Assembly (NCBI GenBank): GCA_020064725.1
Contig: JAGTWJ010000017.1
Location: 3,596,001-3,660,000 of the forward strand
Source: Drechslerella dactyloides
Taxonomy: Eukaryota; Ascomycota; Orbiliomycetes; Orbiliales; Orbiliaceae
Direction of reading: 5' to 3'
Length of the DNA: 64,000 nt
Shown here: piece after piece, positions 12,682-24,049 of the stretch
Layout: each line of letters starts with the position of its first letter
How positions within the stretch are numbered: position 1 is the stretch's first letter
The notes under the pieces: generated by a model
The model's input: only the letters and a program-made list of their open reading frames with translations
Told to the model about the DNA's origin: nothing
Databases searched by the model: none
Program-made: the position numbers and the translations under genes

Positions 12682-15324
12682 ATGTGTTGTGGTAAAAGTT
12701 GGGATATAAGGAATAGGTATACAAAAGTGGGATATCTGCGCTGGCGTGAAAATATAATATGTTACTTGATCGTTTACTAAAATTAGACTGCTCATGTTGC
12801 AATGTGTGTGTCTTTAAGTTTTCATGTTTCTTTGATCATATGTGAAGAATAATTATAAATTGTAGGTTGACCAAGTTTCGGATCAGTCTTCGCCGTCTAT
12901 CTGTAGGTTGCAGTTGACAGCTCAAGTTGCAATTGAAGGCACTGCAATAATAGTAACCAAATTTGCAAATAGTATTATTGAAGGCACTCCGCATGACGAC
13001 TCGAGAGAGAACGTTTGAAAAGGGCACCCGAATACGACAGCCGGCCTTCCGTGCCCTAATTTCACAGTCGACATATCTTTCTTTAGCATCACGACCCGCG
13101 GCACGTGGCTGACGGCAAATACTTGGTATACCGAACTCGAACCAACACTATCTCAGTCCTTGTGTATATATCGCCCTATGCACCGCCCCGGTACCACCTT
13201 CCCTGTGGAAAACCGGCCATGCGAGCGTCGGCACCAGGAACGTAGCCCGCACACGAGCAGGCGTGGATCCGAGGTACGCTCTCCGGATCGACAGCATCTT
13301 CACGGAGTGGGATCCGTGGACCCACACGGTATACATGCTGTTACTTACACATTATGTCCTTGGTAGCTCAGGGAGAGGTCTGCAGCCCATTGTATGCATG
13401 TCAAGCATTGGGGGCGGCGGTGCCAAGCGGTGGCCGGGGCAGCCGAAGCGGAGAGCTGTGACGCGCAACGCCGCAGGCTGGGGTCTGGGACGTGGGCAGG
13501 CTGAGACGGGGATTGTTTCTGCAGGCCATGATTCAGACAGGACGGTCACGGCCAGCCCTATTGCAATGTTTGCGTGTATTTTTCAATTTCATGTAAAGGT
13601 GAAAATTTTCATTCTCCGAAATCCGAGGAAGAATGGTCTGGTGATATGATTTCAATTGTCCTGTGAGCTGAGTTCGCGAGCGGGCGTCTACGCCGTTTGG
13701 TCGCTGTGATTCGCCGGGGGGAGGATCCTTGATCTCGGCGACGGCGAATGAGCGCACGGCACAGCGAGGATCCCGGCAGGGCGCTGCCTCTGCAGCCGCC
13801 TGAAGCGCCGCCCGTCGCAAAGACAGCAGGTGCGAGCTGTAGAATATTTTGTATACAGAACATTCGCAGGAGTCGGTTGTCCTTCGATTGATCAATCAAT
13901 GTTCGCCTGTGTGATGTGTGTGGAGCGTTGCAAAGTGTCGCGACGTCGGGGACATCCTATCGACATGTCATGACATTTGCACTTGACGGCCGACATGAAA
14001 TCCTGAATCGATCGCGACCGGGCAAGCGCAGGCAAGCAAGCAGGATAAGAGTTAATATCGTGCGATGCTGGCGCCACTTTGCAATACAATAGCCCAGGAG
14101 AAAACCTCAGACGAACGAGTCCGCAGGCTGGTGGGGCCATGGTCTCGCCTGGGGAATCCCTGCTGCTGCCGTTTTGGCAGGGCTGCAGACGGCGTTCAGA
14201 CAGGCCTCCGACAGCTTCAAACACTCTCGACCACAGACAGATTATATCATTCGAGAGCCGTACGACTCGCGCCTTTCCGCAGCCGGCAGTCGTGGGGACT
14301 TTTCGCAGAAGAGTCCCCGATGCTCGTGTTCTCCTACGCACGTCTCGACGGGTTGGAAACAGGCACGGTCTCACCGCAGATTGCCAGCGTATGTACCTTT
14401 CTCCATTATGGACCGTCCTTCTGTTATACGAGTACGGCCGTGTAATCTTGCCCGGGCCGGATTGGAGATAGTTCCAGGCCAAGCGAGGGCCTCTGGCGCA
14501 GGTGGTTTTGGAGGAGTGCATGGACGAGACAATATATCAGGAATGGACCGCCCGCCGTGCCTCTCTGCCTCCTCTGCTCCCCTTCTCTCGTCATCTCTTC
14601 TTGCACTCTTGGGGTCGATCCTCGACAGCTGCGCTAGCTGGCCTCTCTTCTCTTCCATTCTTTCTTTTACTTTTTATTCTTTTTCTTCATTTTCGCACAG
14701 CGTTCTTTTTTTATTTTATTTTATTTTTATCTTTGGAGGTAGCGCTGCGCGTTCGCCTTCCGTCTTTCGCTTCACGACCTCCGTTTCCATTCCAGGCGGC
14801 GAAGTCGCTATTTCGGAGCTGTCACCCCTTCCCAATTCCACGTCGCGACGCTCCGCATACCCGCTACTCGCTGAGCAAGTAGCCCGTACGCAAGCAAGTG
14901 GAATCGACGACCCAAAAGCTGGTATTTCGGGTTCCTTAATTTCGCTCCTCTGCGCCCGGCCGACCCGACGCTACGCTGTCTTTGGCTGCGCCAATACGAG
15001 GTATCGCCTACCTGCATTGACATTACGCCCGCGCATAACGGCCTCGTCATCCAGCACTCGCGCGAGCACGTCTATCATTGCCCGAAGGCTGCAGCTGTCT
15101 CAAACAAGCTCCGGCTTCCGCGATAATAATACATATTAATATATACATACCCACGAGGGCGAGCTGCGAATCAAAATATATTTATCGATCCGGAGGGAAC
15201 GAACGTACGTACGGACGAAATCTGTCGTTTTTGCGAGCGAGAATCCGACAATTGATTTCAAAGGAATAGGATAGGATAGGATATCTCGTGGGAGCAGTCG
15301 ACAACAGTCGTCGCCGCCGCCAGG
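12682..15324. other. Long intergenic region upstream of the tetraspanin
   Basis: 2.6 kb without a supported gene. The first ~450 bp is AT-rich and includes a short direct repeat (ATTGAAGGCACT at about 12929 and 12976). The part from about 14555 to 14750 is strongly pyrimidine-rich (CT and T runs), as is common before fungal transcription starts. Long ORFs in this part (14174-15139 +, 13892-14521 -) have no codon bias and look like chance. Confidence 0.5.
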
Positions 15325-16138
15325 ATGAACAAGCTACTCGTCGTCTATGTCCTCGTCGACATCATCTTCCTTGGCACCAGCATTGGGCTCATCATTGCCG
15401 GGCAGATGTTCATGCACCATATGGACAATCTGAAGCTGTCGGTCGAACATTCGCCCTATGTTATCCTGCTGTTCTACCTGCCCTGCAATTGTAAGTCTAC
15501 ATATTCCGCAATCTCGATAACGACAAGCGATGTGGAAGGGAATTCTGACGTCTGTAATATTTTAGGGATCTTTGCCAATGGCATCCTCAGCGCTGTTACT
15601 TTCTTGCTCTCGCTGCCGGCACTGGCGCTGCCAATGTCGCTGGTCTGGCTGCGGGTACACGGCTGGTTTGTCATGATCTGTGCGATCTACTCGCTCGTCC
15701 TGGGCATCCTCGTCTGGGTCGACACCCTCACCGAGCGGGCGGCCATGTTCGAGGCGTGGAAGGCCATCGGCCCAGCCGTCCAGACTTTCCTCCAGGAGCG
15801 AGTAAGTATATAATCCCTCGCAGTTTCCGTTGTCTGCATCGAAACTAATCCATATTATCTTTTAGTTCCAATGCTGCGGATACCTGTCCGCGATGGAGCC
15901 GCTGTTCGTTACGGACGTCACCTGCCCGAACGCCCTGCAGGCCTCGCAGACCAAGCCCTGCGTCGGCCCGTTCACGGCTTTCCAGGACGAGTTTTTCAAC
16001 ACCGTCTTCACCGCCCTCTTCGGCGTCGTCGCCCTCGACTTTGTGATGCTGTGCTGCACGGCCATGGTGATCAACCAGCGGAGAGAGCAGCGCCGGTACC
16101 GCAAGATTGACGAGAAGAGAGGTCTTGCCGCGATCTAA
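15325..16138 (+). CDS. Fungal tetraspanin
   Basis: A four-helix membrane organiser protein; the Pls1/Tsp family in fungi acts in polarised growth and, in pathogens, host entry. Exons 15325-15490, 15566-15801, 15866-16138, giving 224 residues. Hydrophobic helices lie at about 4-28, 44-70, 75-105 and 180-205. The larger extracellular loop between helices 3 and 4 contains FQCCGY (Cys137-Cys138-Gly139), the tetraspanin signature, followed by two more cysteines that can pair with it (TCPNA and KPCVGPF). The short cytosolic tail is basic. The CCG motif and topology make the family clear. I cannot say which fungal subfamily (Pls1, Tsp2 or Tsp3) it belongs to. Confidence 0.85.
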
Positions 16139-17054
16139 AGTGAATGTTTGTGCCCATCATGTTCTTTTACTCTTTTGGAAGAAAAACAAGGAAATCTTCC
16201 GTTGAAGCTGTCTAGTCTCCTCTGCAGACCTCCCAGCGTTATCCAGTTTGAAGCCGCGCTGCGATGCATATATTCAATGCCGTGTCCGACGTTTGCCTCT
16301 CATCGGTGGTGAGAGTGCCGGTTTGTCGTCCATGATTACATACATGCCGACGATATCGATCGATCGAGCCGTACTTTGTGTAGACGACGACGCATATATG
16401 TGGGAATACGGATGGCATCTTCCGGCGCCCCCGGACGGTCATCACATACGTCCGCCTCCCCGGACTTTGGCTGACTATTGTACAGTCATGTTAACGGCGA
16501 TATTCCATCTTGATATCCAAGAAGTTCTTCTAATTTTATTTGTTTCATTTGCTATCGAGATCCTTTGCAAGCCGTTGTTTGTACCTGTTGTACATATGTG
16601 CCAACGCCTTGCATGTAGCTAGGCGTGCGGCTTGATTTGAGTACGATACCCAGGAGATGACGTCGATGTTGCCGGCGAGCGGGTAGACGGACGGGCCGCG
16701 GAGAAATTCACGAATTCGAAGCAAGTTGAATCAAGTAATCTCGTAGATTCCACCATCGTGCGCCATGGGCCAGTATAACATTGTAGATTGAGTAATTGTT
16801 GTAGATGCGCCGACGCTGCGTTGCGGGCGCCTCGGCCGGGTGCTTTGAAATCACTCCACCACGCCCGCCATCTCGACATCTCGACATCTCGAATCGAACG
16901 TCGCGAGCAGTGCACAGTCACCGGAACGGCGTCGAACAGCAGGCGGCGATATTACACCCACAGGCGAGAAGGCACTCGTTAGAAAGCACCCTTCGCATCC
17001 GTCGTCCGGACCGGAACCAATATACCCCGCCCCCGCGTCCAGCAGCCAATCGCA
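16139..17054. other. 3' end of the tetraspanin gene and promoter of glutathione synthetase
   Basis: 916 bp. No gene is seen; ORFs at the right edge run into the glutathione synthetase gene in the wrong frame. A direct triplication of a CATCTCGA-type octamer lies near 16870-16892. Confidence 0.5.
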
Positions 17055-18665
17055 ATGGCCGCGCCGAGCTCGAGCTCGAGCCCCTCCTACCCGCCGTCCC
17101 TCACGGCCGACCAGCTCGCCTACCTCACCGCCTCCTTCACCGACTACGCTCTCGCCCACGGCCTCGTCGTCCGCCCCCCGCCCACTCTCTCGCCCGCGAA
17201 CCCGCACAACTGCCTCGCCACGTCCGCGCCCGTCACCCTCTTCCCCTCGCCGTTCCCCCGCGCGCCCTTCGACGAGGCCCGCGCGATCCAGACGGCATGC
17301 AACGAGCTCTACGCCCGCGTCGCGCACGACGAGCCGTGGCTCGGCGCGCTGAGTCGGGAGCTCGCGCGCATCGACGACTTCATCGGCAAGCTGTGGGACG
17401 TGCACACGCGCCTCAAGACCGAGGGCGGGTACCACCATAGATACAGCCTGGGCCTCTTCCGCAGCGACTACATGGTGCACCGCGACGCTCGCGCGGGAAC
17501 CGCGGCCCTCCGGCAGGTCGAGTTCAACACGATCGCCAGCTCGTTCGGCGCGCTCGCGACAAAGGTCTCCGAGATGCACCGGTTCCTCTGGCGCGGCGGC
17601 GCGTATCCAACCATCGACCTGCTGTCCGACGTCTCCCTCCCGCGCAACCCGGCGCTCGAATCCCTCGCCGACGGCCTCGCGAAGGCGCACGAGCTCTACA
17701 TCGCCGACGTCGCGCCGGAACGAGGGTACACTTTACCATCCGACGCCGATTTCGTATCCTCCGCCGGCCCGACGTCCGACTACGGCATCATCTTCATAGT
17801 GCAGGACGGCGAACGCAACGCCTTCGACCAGCGCTGGCTCGAGTACCACCTCACCGCCCGCTACGGCATCCGCGTCTTCCGCGTAACCCTCCCCGAAATC
17901 CGCAAGTACAGCCACCACGTCCGGCCGAACTATGAGCTCCTCTTCGTCCCGCCGCACGCGCTCGACGCCAAGAAGCAAGCCGTCTTTGAGATCTCCGTCG
18001 TGTATTTCCGCGCGGGGTACGGACCGGCCGATTACCCCACGCAAGACGAGTGGAACGCCCGCTACTTCCTCGAGGAGTCCCGCGCGATCAAATGCCCGAC
18101 AATCCTAACCCAGCTCGCCGGATCGAAGAAAGTGCAGCAAGTCCTCGCATCCCGCGATGCGCTCGCCCGGTTCGTACCCGACGAAGCCACGACCGACAGG
18201 ATCTTCAACACCTTTGCAGCGATATACCCGCTCGACACCTCACCCGTAGGCCTGCACGCGCGGAAACTAGCATTCGAACAGCCGGGGAAATACGTCCTCA
18301 AACCCCAGCGCGAAGGCGGCGGCAACAACATCTACCGCGACAAGATCCCCGACTTTCTGTCCGGCATCGACGAGGAGAAATGGCCAAGTTACATCCTCAT
18401 GGAACTCATCCAGCCGCCGGAGGTCGACAACATTGTCATGCGCAGCGGCGAGATGATGCAGGGCAAGGTTGTCGGCGAGCTAGGCGTATACGGCGCCGTC
18501 ATCTGGAAGGACGGCGAGGGTAAGGGTGAGGGAGCGAAGGATGGTGTGGAGGTGGTGTATAATCGCGAGGCGGGGGTGCTGTTACGCACGAAGGGTAGTG
18601 CCAGCGAGGAGGGCGGTGTCGCCGCCGGGTTTGGATGTATAGACAGCTGCGTGCTGGTGGATTGA
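17055..18665 (+). CDS. Glutathione synthetase
   Basis: An ATP-grasp enzyme of the eukaryotic GSH synthetase family. It joins gamma-glutamylcysteine and glycine in the second step of glutathione synthesis, in the cytosol. A single exon of 536 residues. Blocks: GLFRSDYMVHRD and QVEFNTIASSFGALATKVSE in the substrate-binding N-terminal part; VYFRAGYGPADYP, RYFLEESRAIKCPTI and QLAGSKKVQQ in the centre; GKYVLKPQREGGGNNIYRD, the glycine-rich ATP loop, and the C-terminal RTKGSASEEGGVAAGFGCID. These are the family signatures. The chain is somewhat longer than the yeast enzyme because of a Ser/Pro-rich N-terminus and a Gly/Glu/Lys insert near residues 492-503. Codons are very strongly C-ending in the 5' half. 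Confidence 0.95.
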   Translation: MAAPSSSSSPSYPPSLTADQLAYLTASFTDYALAHGLVVRPPPTLSPANPHNCLATSAPVTLFPSPFPRAPFDEARAIQTACNELYARVAHDEPWLGALSRELARIDDFIGKLWDVHTRLKTEGGYHHRYSLGLFRSDYMVHRDARAGTAALRQVEFNTIASSFGALATKVSEMHRFLWRGGAYPTIDLLSDVSLPRNPALESLADGLAKAHELYIADVAPERGYTLPSDADFVSSAGPTSDYGIIFIVQDGERNAFDQRWLEYHLTARYGIRVFRVTLPEIRKYSHHVRPNYELLFVPPHALDAKKQAVFEISVVYFRAGYGPADYPTQDEWNARYFLEESRAIKCPTILTQLAGSKKVQQVLASRDALARFVPDEATTDRIFNTFAAIYPLDTSPVGLHARKLAFEQPGKYVLKPQREGGGNNIYRDKIPDFLSGIDEEKWPSYILMELIQPPEVDNIVMRSGEMMQGKVVGELGVYGAVIWKDGEGKGEGAKDGVEVVYNREAGVLLRTKGSASEEGGVAAGFGCIDSCVLVD

Positions 18666-19123
18666 AATGATTATTCTGTATGGATTTCCCCGCGGCCAGC
18701 GTTTGGTTTACGAGACGAGCAGATGTAGATATGATACCAAGTATATAATCGCGATCCCGCATTTACACAAGCATAATGCCTAGCTATATTTCGAAGCTTA
18801 CGTACGGAAGGAGCATGATGTAGCTGCGTATATATATTGCAGCTCTTGGACATGAGCCAGAATATAAAGGCACGGAACCAATTTTGTGTCAAATAAAAGA
18901 ACGAGCGAACGAACCTATTAGTAAGAATATAAATGCACCCTGCAGTGATCAATTTAAGTCCCCCCGCAATCCGATCCCGATATAATATGCCCATGGAAAC
19001 AACCACAACGAACTGACGAATCAATTTTTCCCCCGCAATCGAATAATCGACGAATAGCCCAGCAAAACGATAAAATACGACTCCGCAAACTCCACCCGAT
19101 AATGCATGCATGCTATCTCACCA
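18666..19123. other. Convergent 3' region between GSH synthetase and CWC25
   Basis: 458 bp, AT-rich, between two stop codons that face each other. It must hold both 3' UTRs. No gene is seen. Confidence 0.5.
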
Positions 19124-20428
19124 TCAATCGTCTCCGCCCACGCGGACAAAGTTCCTGCTTCCCTTGCCGCGTCGAACGCGTTCCGCGAGGTCCATGTTGC
19201 CCGCATTCCGGTTCAGGCCCGTGATGAACGAGCTCTTGCCGCCCCATTTGGCGTTGTTTCGACGTGCGGTGTCGTCTTGGTCCTGTTCCATTTTATCCCG
19301 TTCAGCGAGGGCGGCGAGGCGGCGATTGCGCGCCTCGTCGAGGTCGCTGGCGTCCGCTTGCATTGCGGCGAGTCTGGCGGCGCGATCGTCGGATTGCGAT
19401 GGCCGTGCGGGAGAGGGAGAGCGGTTGCTTCCCTGCGCGCTGTTTCGTCGGTGGGTGTGAGTGTGAGGTTCCGGGGAGCGGCGACGGGTGTAGGCTGGTG
19501 GTGAGCGGTCGCGCTTTCGGTGGGGTGAGCCGGAGATGGAGTTTTGGCGGGAATGGTGGATTGGCGAGCGGCTGGCGGAGCGGTGGTGGTCTTCGCGGGA
19601 GCGGTGCTCGTCGCGGGAACGGCGTGGGGAGCGGGAGCGGGATTTCTTGTCGTCGCGTCGGCGCGGGGAACGGGAGCGGGATCGCGAGTTTCGGCGGTGG
19701 TGACGGCTCTTGTGGCGGTCAGCGTCGTCGCGGTCGCGGTGGGAGCGGTGGTGTCGTCGCTCGCGGCTTCGGTCTCTGTGGCTGTCTCTGTGGCTGTCGC
19801 GATGGCTGTCCCGATCTCTGTGACGGCGTCGGTCGTCGTCGTGTCGGGACGAGCGGTGCTTCCTGTCCCTGTCCCTGTCTCGGTCCCGTTCCCTATCCTT
19901 GTCCCGCTTGTCGTCGACTCCCGACTCCTTGAGCATCATGCGTCGCTTGCTCGGGTCGTTCATGATGGCCTCCAGGGCAGCCTGCTCCCGCTTCTTGATC
20001 GCCAGCATCGGGTCCTCGCGGATCTTGTTGGTAGTATCCCGGACCGTATTCGCGCTCTGCACGGCCATGAAGCTGGCGTCGGCGTCCTTCTTCAGCGCAG
20101 CCGTCTCGTCCGCTTCCTTCGCTTTGAGGATCTGGTCGACCCGTCGCTTTCCGAGCAGATAGCCCTCGAGCTCCTCGCTGACGGGGCCGTTCTCGCCGGA
20201 GGAAGGGCCGCCGTACATCCAGTCGACACGTTCCTGGCGCTTTTTACCGCCGGCGGACTCCTGGATGGCCTGCAGGTCCTGGAGGTGTCGTTCCTCGGCG
20301 CGTTCCTTGCGCATCTGCTCGGTGAGCTTGCGCTCTTTGAGCGCCTTCATTTCCTCCTCCCATACTTTCTTTTGGTTCTTGATGAGGTGTGGATGCCATG
20401 ATTTCTTGAGATTGAGGTCGCCACCCAT
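19124..20428 (-). CDS. CWC25: Pre-mRNA splicing factor CWC25
   Basis: Cwc25 joins the activated spliceosome after Prp2 and promotes the first transesterification. A single exon of 434 residues. The N-terminus, [13 protein letters not shown] followed by [19 protein letters not shown], is the conserved CIR/Cwc25 domain. The block [20 protein letters not shown] and [10 protein letters not shown] is also diagnostic. The centre and C-terminal half are a long charged region of Arg-Asp, Arg-Ser and His-Arg repeats (about residues 200-400), often seen in metazoan and filamentous-fungal Cwc25. The last residues ([18 protein letters not shown], then [15 protein letters not shown]) match the family's C-terminal block. 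The opposite strand shows long spurious ORFs caused by this repeat composition. Confidence 0.93.
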   Translation of the reverse strand: MGGDLNLKKSWHPHLIKNQKKVWEEEMKALKERKLTEQMRKERAEERHLQDLQAIQESAGGKKRQERVDWMYGGPSSGENGPVSEELEGYLLGKRRVDQILKAKEADETAALKKDADASFMAVQSANTVRDTTNKIREDPMLAIKKREQAALEAIMNDPSKRRMMLKESGVDDKRDKDRERDRDRDRDRKHRSSRHDDDRRRHRDRDSHRDSHRDSHRDRSRERRHHRSHRDRDDADRHKSRHHRRNSRSRSRSPRRRDDKKSRSRSPRRSRDEHRSREDHHRSASRSPIHHSRQNSISGSPHRKRDRSPPAYTRRRSPEPHTHTHRRNSAQGSNRSPSPARPSQSDDRAARLAAMQADASDLDEARNRRLAALAERDKMEQDQDDTARRNNAKWGGKSSFITGLNRNAGNMDLAERVRRGKGSRNFVRVGGDD

Positions 20429-20799
20429 GGTTGCCGGCGGGCGACGTTACGCACGTCGGGCGGTGGTCTAGATGCTGATACGGTGGGGCGACGGGTGGTC
20501 GATGGTGGTTGCGACCGGAGTAGAGGTGGTGATGGTTGATGGTTGATGAAAGGAGGATTGAAGGTTGGAGGCAACTTGACCGTCGACTCATTGAAAAGGC
20601 GGCTCACGTGACGCCCGAAAAAAGCAAACGCAGGCAACGTTCTTCGTTCAACTTTCGCAACTTCAACTCTTCCAAGCTCGATATCCCCACCACGATCACG
20701 AAGGCCCAGGGTCCACGGACCGCGCCAATTGACCGCCAAACCACCACACGAACATGGCCACAAGATAACATCTCCTCCTCCCGACGATTGACCTCCGCC
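20429..20799. promoter_or_regulatory. Divergent promoter, CWC25 / uL6m
   Basis: 371 bp between facing-apart start codons. The frame of the uL6m gene is open back to 20536, but the protein encoded upstream of 20800 does not look like a presequence. No TATA box is seen. Confidence 0.45.
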
Positions 20800-21534
20800 A
20801 TGTCGACATCGCTACATTCCCGCCTCGCGCGGCTCGCCCTCTCCCCGCCATCCATATGCCGCCGCTGCCTCGCCCAGCGCTCCTTCTCCTCCACGATTCC
20901 AAAGGCCTCGAAAGTCGGCTCCGCACCCCTCATCCTCCCTCCCGGCGTCACACTCTCAATCTACACCCCTCCACCGTTCAAACACGTCTCCCGACACCCT
21001 CGCATCCGCACCGCCACAATCGCCGGCCCGCTCGGCCAAGTCACAATCCCGATCCCGCCGTACCTCTCCATCAAACACGTCCCCGCAGCCGCCGACGCCG
21101 AAATCAAGTCCTCAAAGGCCTTCGTCACCGTCGAGCGCTCGGAGATCAGAAACCAGCGCATGATGTGGGGCACCATCCGCGCGCTGCTCGCCAGCAACAT
21201 CACGGGCGTAACGGAAGGCCACGCTGCCATCGTCCGCTTCGTCGGCGTCGGGTACCGCGCGATCGTGGAGGAAGGGTCCGGCCGGTTCCTGACGGGCCGG
21301 ACGGTCGTAAATTTGAAACTCGGGTATTCGCATCCGATTCTGATGCCCGTGCCGGACGGCGTGACGGCCTCGTCGCCCGTGCCGACGCGGTTGCTGATCG
21401 AGGGTGTGGACAAGCAGCGGGTGACGCAGTTCGCGGCCAAGATCCGCAATTGGCGGGTGCCGGAGCCGTATAAGGGCAAGGGTATCTTTGTCAACGACGA
21501 GACCATCAAGCTCAAGGCGAAGAAGATCAAGTAG
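20800..21534 (+). CDS. Mitochondrial large-subunit ribosomal protein uL6m (L6)
   Basis: A structural protein of the mitochondrial ribosome's large subunit. A single exon of 244 residues. The first ~35 residues (SLHSRLARLALSPPSICRRC and AQRSFSSTI) are a typical mitochondrial presequence. The L6 fold then follows in two similar halves: ATIAGPLGQVTIPIPPYLSI, RMMWGTIRALLASNITGVTEG and VGVGYRA, then NLKLGYSHPI, TRLLIEGVDKQRVTQFAAKI and the C-terminal signature RVPEPYKGKGI with NDETIKLKAKKIK. This C-terminal motif is the PROSITE-type L6 signature. I chose the ATG at 20800 because the presequence starts there. It converges on HAL2, with 200 bp between the stops. Confidence 0.93.
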   Translation: MSTSLHSRLARLALSPPSICRRCLAQRSFSSTIPKASKVGSAPLILPPGVTLSIYTPPPFKHVSRHPRIRTATIAGPLGQVTIPIPPYLSIKHVPAAADAEIKSSKAFVTVERSEIRNQRMMWGTIRALLASNITGVTEGHAAIVRFVGVGYRAIVEEGSGRFLTGRTVVNLKLGYSHPILMPVPDGVTASSPVPTRLLIEGVDKQRVTQFAAKIRNWRVPEPYKGKGIFVNDETIKLKAKKIK

Positions 21535-21734
21535 TCTTTTTTTCTCTCGTACGCATGTTGTATTGTATATACGTATCTATTGTGGGTACTATGCTTCTAC
21601 CCTATTGCGGACTTGTAAATATAGATTAAGAAGCGGCGAATATACGCAATTCCCAAAACTTTTATTCTACCCTGCCACCAGCTAGAATCTACGAGTATGC
21701 TAGTAGGTAAGACGGTATATAGCTATGTACATAT

Positions 21735-22989
21735 CTACAACGAGCTCTTCGGCGGCGGGGGGCCGTAATGCTCCACGGCGACGTCAAGCACCGCCTTCTT
21801 CACCTCCTCCGCAATCTGCCTCGGCATCGCAATCACGCCCTTATTCTCCCTCAACGTCCGTCCAACCGTGAAATCCAGCGGACGGCCGTACATATCCGCG
21901 ACCACCCCGCCGGCTTCCCCGACGACGAGACTACCCGCCGCGTGGTCCCATATCTTCTCCTCGTACGTCATCTTGGTGGGCAGGCGAAGGTAGATTTCGC
22001 CGCGGCCGAGGGCGATGGAGGCGTATTTCGCCTGCGAGTCGAGCTGGACGGGCGCCTTTGTGATGCCGAGTTTTCCCGCGATGCGAGCTTGCACGTCGTG
22101 CGCCGAGTGGCCGCTCTCGACGCCCTCGCAGAAGCCGCCTTCGGACGCTACCGTTATCGCGTTCATCGTCGTCTTTCGCGGCTCCGCGGCGTCCAGGTCG
22201 CCCGACAGCGGTTTCTGACAGTAAGATAGATATACATCAGCTTCCGTCCCGGATGTATATTACGAATGTGATAAGTATAGGTGATGATAGACTTACCACG
22301 ACGGTACCCTGCCCTCGAACCGCGCTGAGTAACACACCTTCCTCCCCCTCGTTCAAACCAGGTAAATTCGGACACCCCAGCACGCCAACCTGCACAACCC
22401 CATCCACCAGCAGCGCCAGCGCGATAGCGTACTGTCCACCCCTGAGGAAGCCCTTCGTGCCATCAACGGGATCGAGCGCCCAGACCCGCCCCGTCGCACT
22501 GTCCGTGTGTCCTCCCTTGTCGATAAACTCGAGCATCTGCCCCTGCCCGGTCACGCTGCCGAGGTCGCTTTCATGCCCCGGCGACGCCGATAGAGCGGTG
22601 GAGACGGCATCCCAGACTAGCGACGACAAGTCGTTATTCTCACGGAGGTCCGCGGAGTCTTCTTCGCCGATGATATTGTCGGATGGGAAACTTTTGTCGA
22701 GGGCGCTGAAGACCAATGCCTGCGCGCCGAAATCCGCGACTATAATATTTATATCTCATGTCAGCATCTCGAACGAGGAAGGCGTCTGGCTTGCGAGACA
22801 ACTGGAACGAATTGAGAGAGCTGGGGAAGGGTAAGTGTGTATATACGTACTCGTAACGGGAGATGCATCGCTCTTCGTGACAGTCCCCTTCACCCGCGAA
22901 GAATACACCGCCCTCGTGAGCACCGCCGCCCTCTGCACAGCCAGCTCGGCTACCCTCCTCTCCCGCGCGTACGCCCCACCACTCGCCAT
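21735..22989 (-). CDS. 3'(2'),5'-bisphosphate nucleotidase (HAL2/MET22)
   Basis: A Mg-dependent, Li/Na-sensitive phosphatase that clears PAP and PAPS made in sulfate assimilation. Exons (minus): 22989-22851, 22739-22297, 22214-21735, giving 353 residues. Motifs of the inositol-monophosphatase superfamily are intact: GEEDSADLR, WALDPVDGTKGFLRGGQYAI, and the C-terminal WDHAAGSLVVGEAGGVVAD. Other family blocks are RRVAELAVQRAAVLTRAV at the N-terminus, KSDASPVTIADFGAQALV across the first intron, and SQAKYASIALGRGEIYLRLP. The start at 22989 gives the usual length. The frame stays open another 97 codons to an ATG at 23280, which would add a hydrophobic and then Arg/Ser-rich leader (see findings). 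Confidence 0.92.
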
Positions 22990-24049
22990 CGTTCGCGAAC
23001 CCGCTCGGGAACTAAACTGCAGCTTCGAGTTCGAACAGAACCGCCTCGCAAAGGGTATCGCGGAAGCTACCCGGTACGAACAGACAGAAACCGACGCTCG
23101 ATGGAGTAGTAGCGTCGTCGTCGTCGTCGGGAGGAGGAGGAAATCAACGAAGCAGGGTGCGAGATACGGCGCTATCGTGAACAGAATGCCGAGGCAGACG
23201 GCGAGCGAGAAGAGCACGGCGTTGATATTAGTGTTAATGGGTGTAGATGTCGGTGGGGTGCGTGGACGTTTCGCTTGCATGGGAGAATTTCATTCAAAGT
23301 GGACGTCGGCGGGAAGTAAACTCGTTTGCGCAGGTGGACGTCATTGATAATTTAGGTTAGCGGTATATCCACATATATACTTGGCGATGGACCGAAATCT
23401 GGAGCTACCGCACATTTATACGCCGCTGGATCTGAAGTGTCTCTATAAATTTAAATGATCATTTGCTAAAAGTCAATATGCATTATCTTTCGATAAGGGC
23501 GATTTGTAGCTGAAATATGGCTAATTCGATGTTCGGATCTTAAACCCGAAGGCAGCATCACTCGACCATTAGGAATCGCAATATTATACTGTTGTAGGCC
23601 GTAGTGAACTCGCATTGCTGCTGCCATCACGCCACATATCACGTCTACACTGCATTATAGATAGCAGTCTCATCAGGGAATAATATAATTAGGGCATCGT
23701 GGAGTTATCGTACATCAACATCGTATCGTAGAGTGCCTTGAAAGCAAAAGCGCGGGAATGCAGGAAAAAACATTATGGTGTACCAGGGAAAGAACCGGCA
23801 TCGCTTTTCGGAGATAATAAACGCCTCTAGCCCCCTCTTGTTAAAGTATTACATGCATCGAATAGTCGGAAACGTAGAGTAAAGAAGCGAAATAAAAAAA
23901 AGAGAAACGGATAGGCCTTGGAAAAGGAAGAAGATAAGAAGGGAAAAACTAGTAGAAAAAAAAGTATGCAGAAGACGGAAGACGGACGGTCAATATGGTG
24001 CCATTGAAGACAGTGATGCCGCCAAAGCCACGCTGTGGACGCGCCGAGC
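22990..24049. other. HAL2 upstream region and RSC9 3' end
   Basis: The first ~290 bp can be read as an N-terminal extension of HAL2. From about 23340 to 24049 the DNA is AT-rich, with a purine-rich stretch at 23875-23970, and holds no supported gene. Confidence 0.5.

Noticed and set aside
13120..13150. Possible tRNA T-arm (a GGTTCGAGTTC-like string on the minus strand)
   Set aside because: The flanking five bases do not pair and no acceptor stem or anticodon arm could be found.
14174..15139. 321-codon plus-strand ORF
   Set aside because: It runs through a pyrimidine-rich promoter stretch, gives Ser/Phe/Leu runs from CT/TTT repeats, has no codon bias and matches no family; it lies upstream of the tetraspanin.
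16805..17440. 211-codon plus-strand ORF overlapping glutathione synthetase
   Set aside because: Frame-shifted shadow of the GC-rich start of the glutathione synthetase gene, with Arg/Pro-rich nonsense content.
19544..20401. 285-codon plus-strand ORF opposite CWC25
   Set aside because: Its Val/Ser/Ala runs are complements of the Arg-Asp and Arg-Ser repeats of CWC25.
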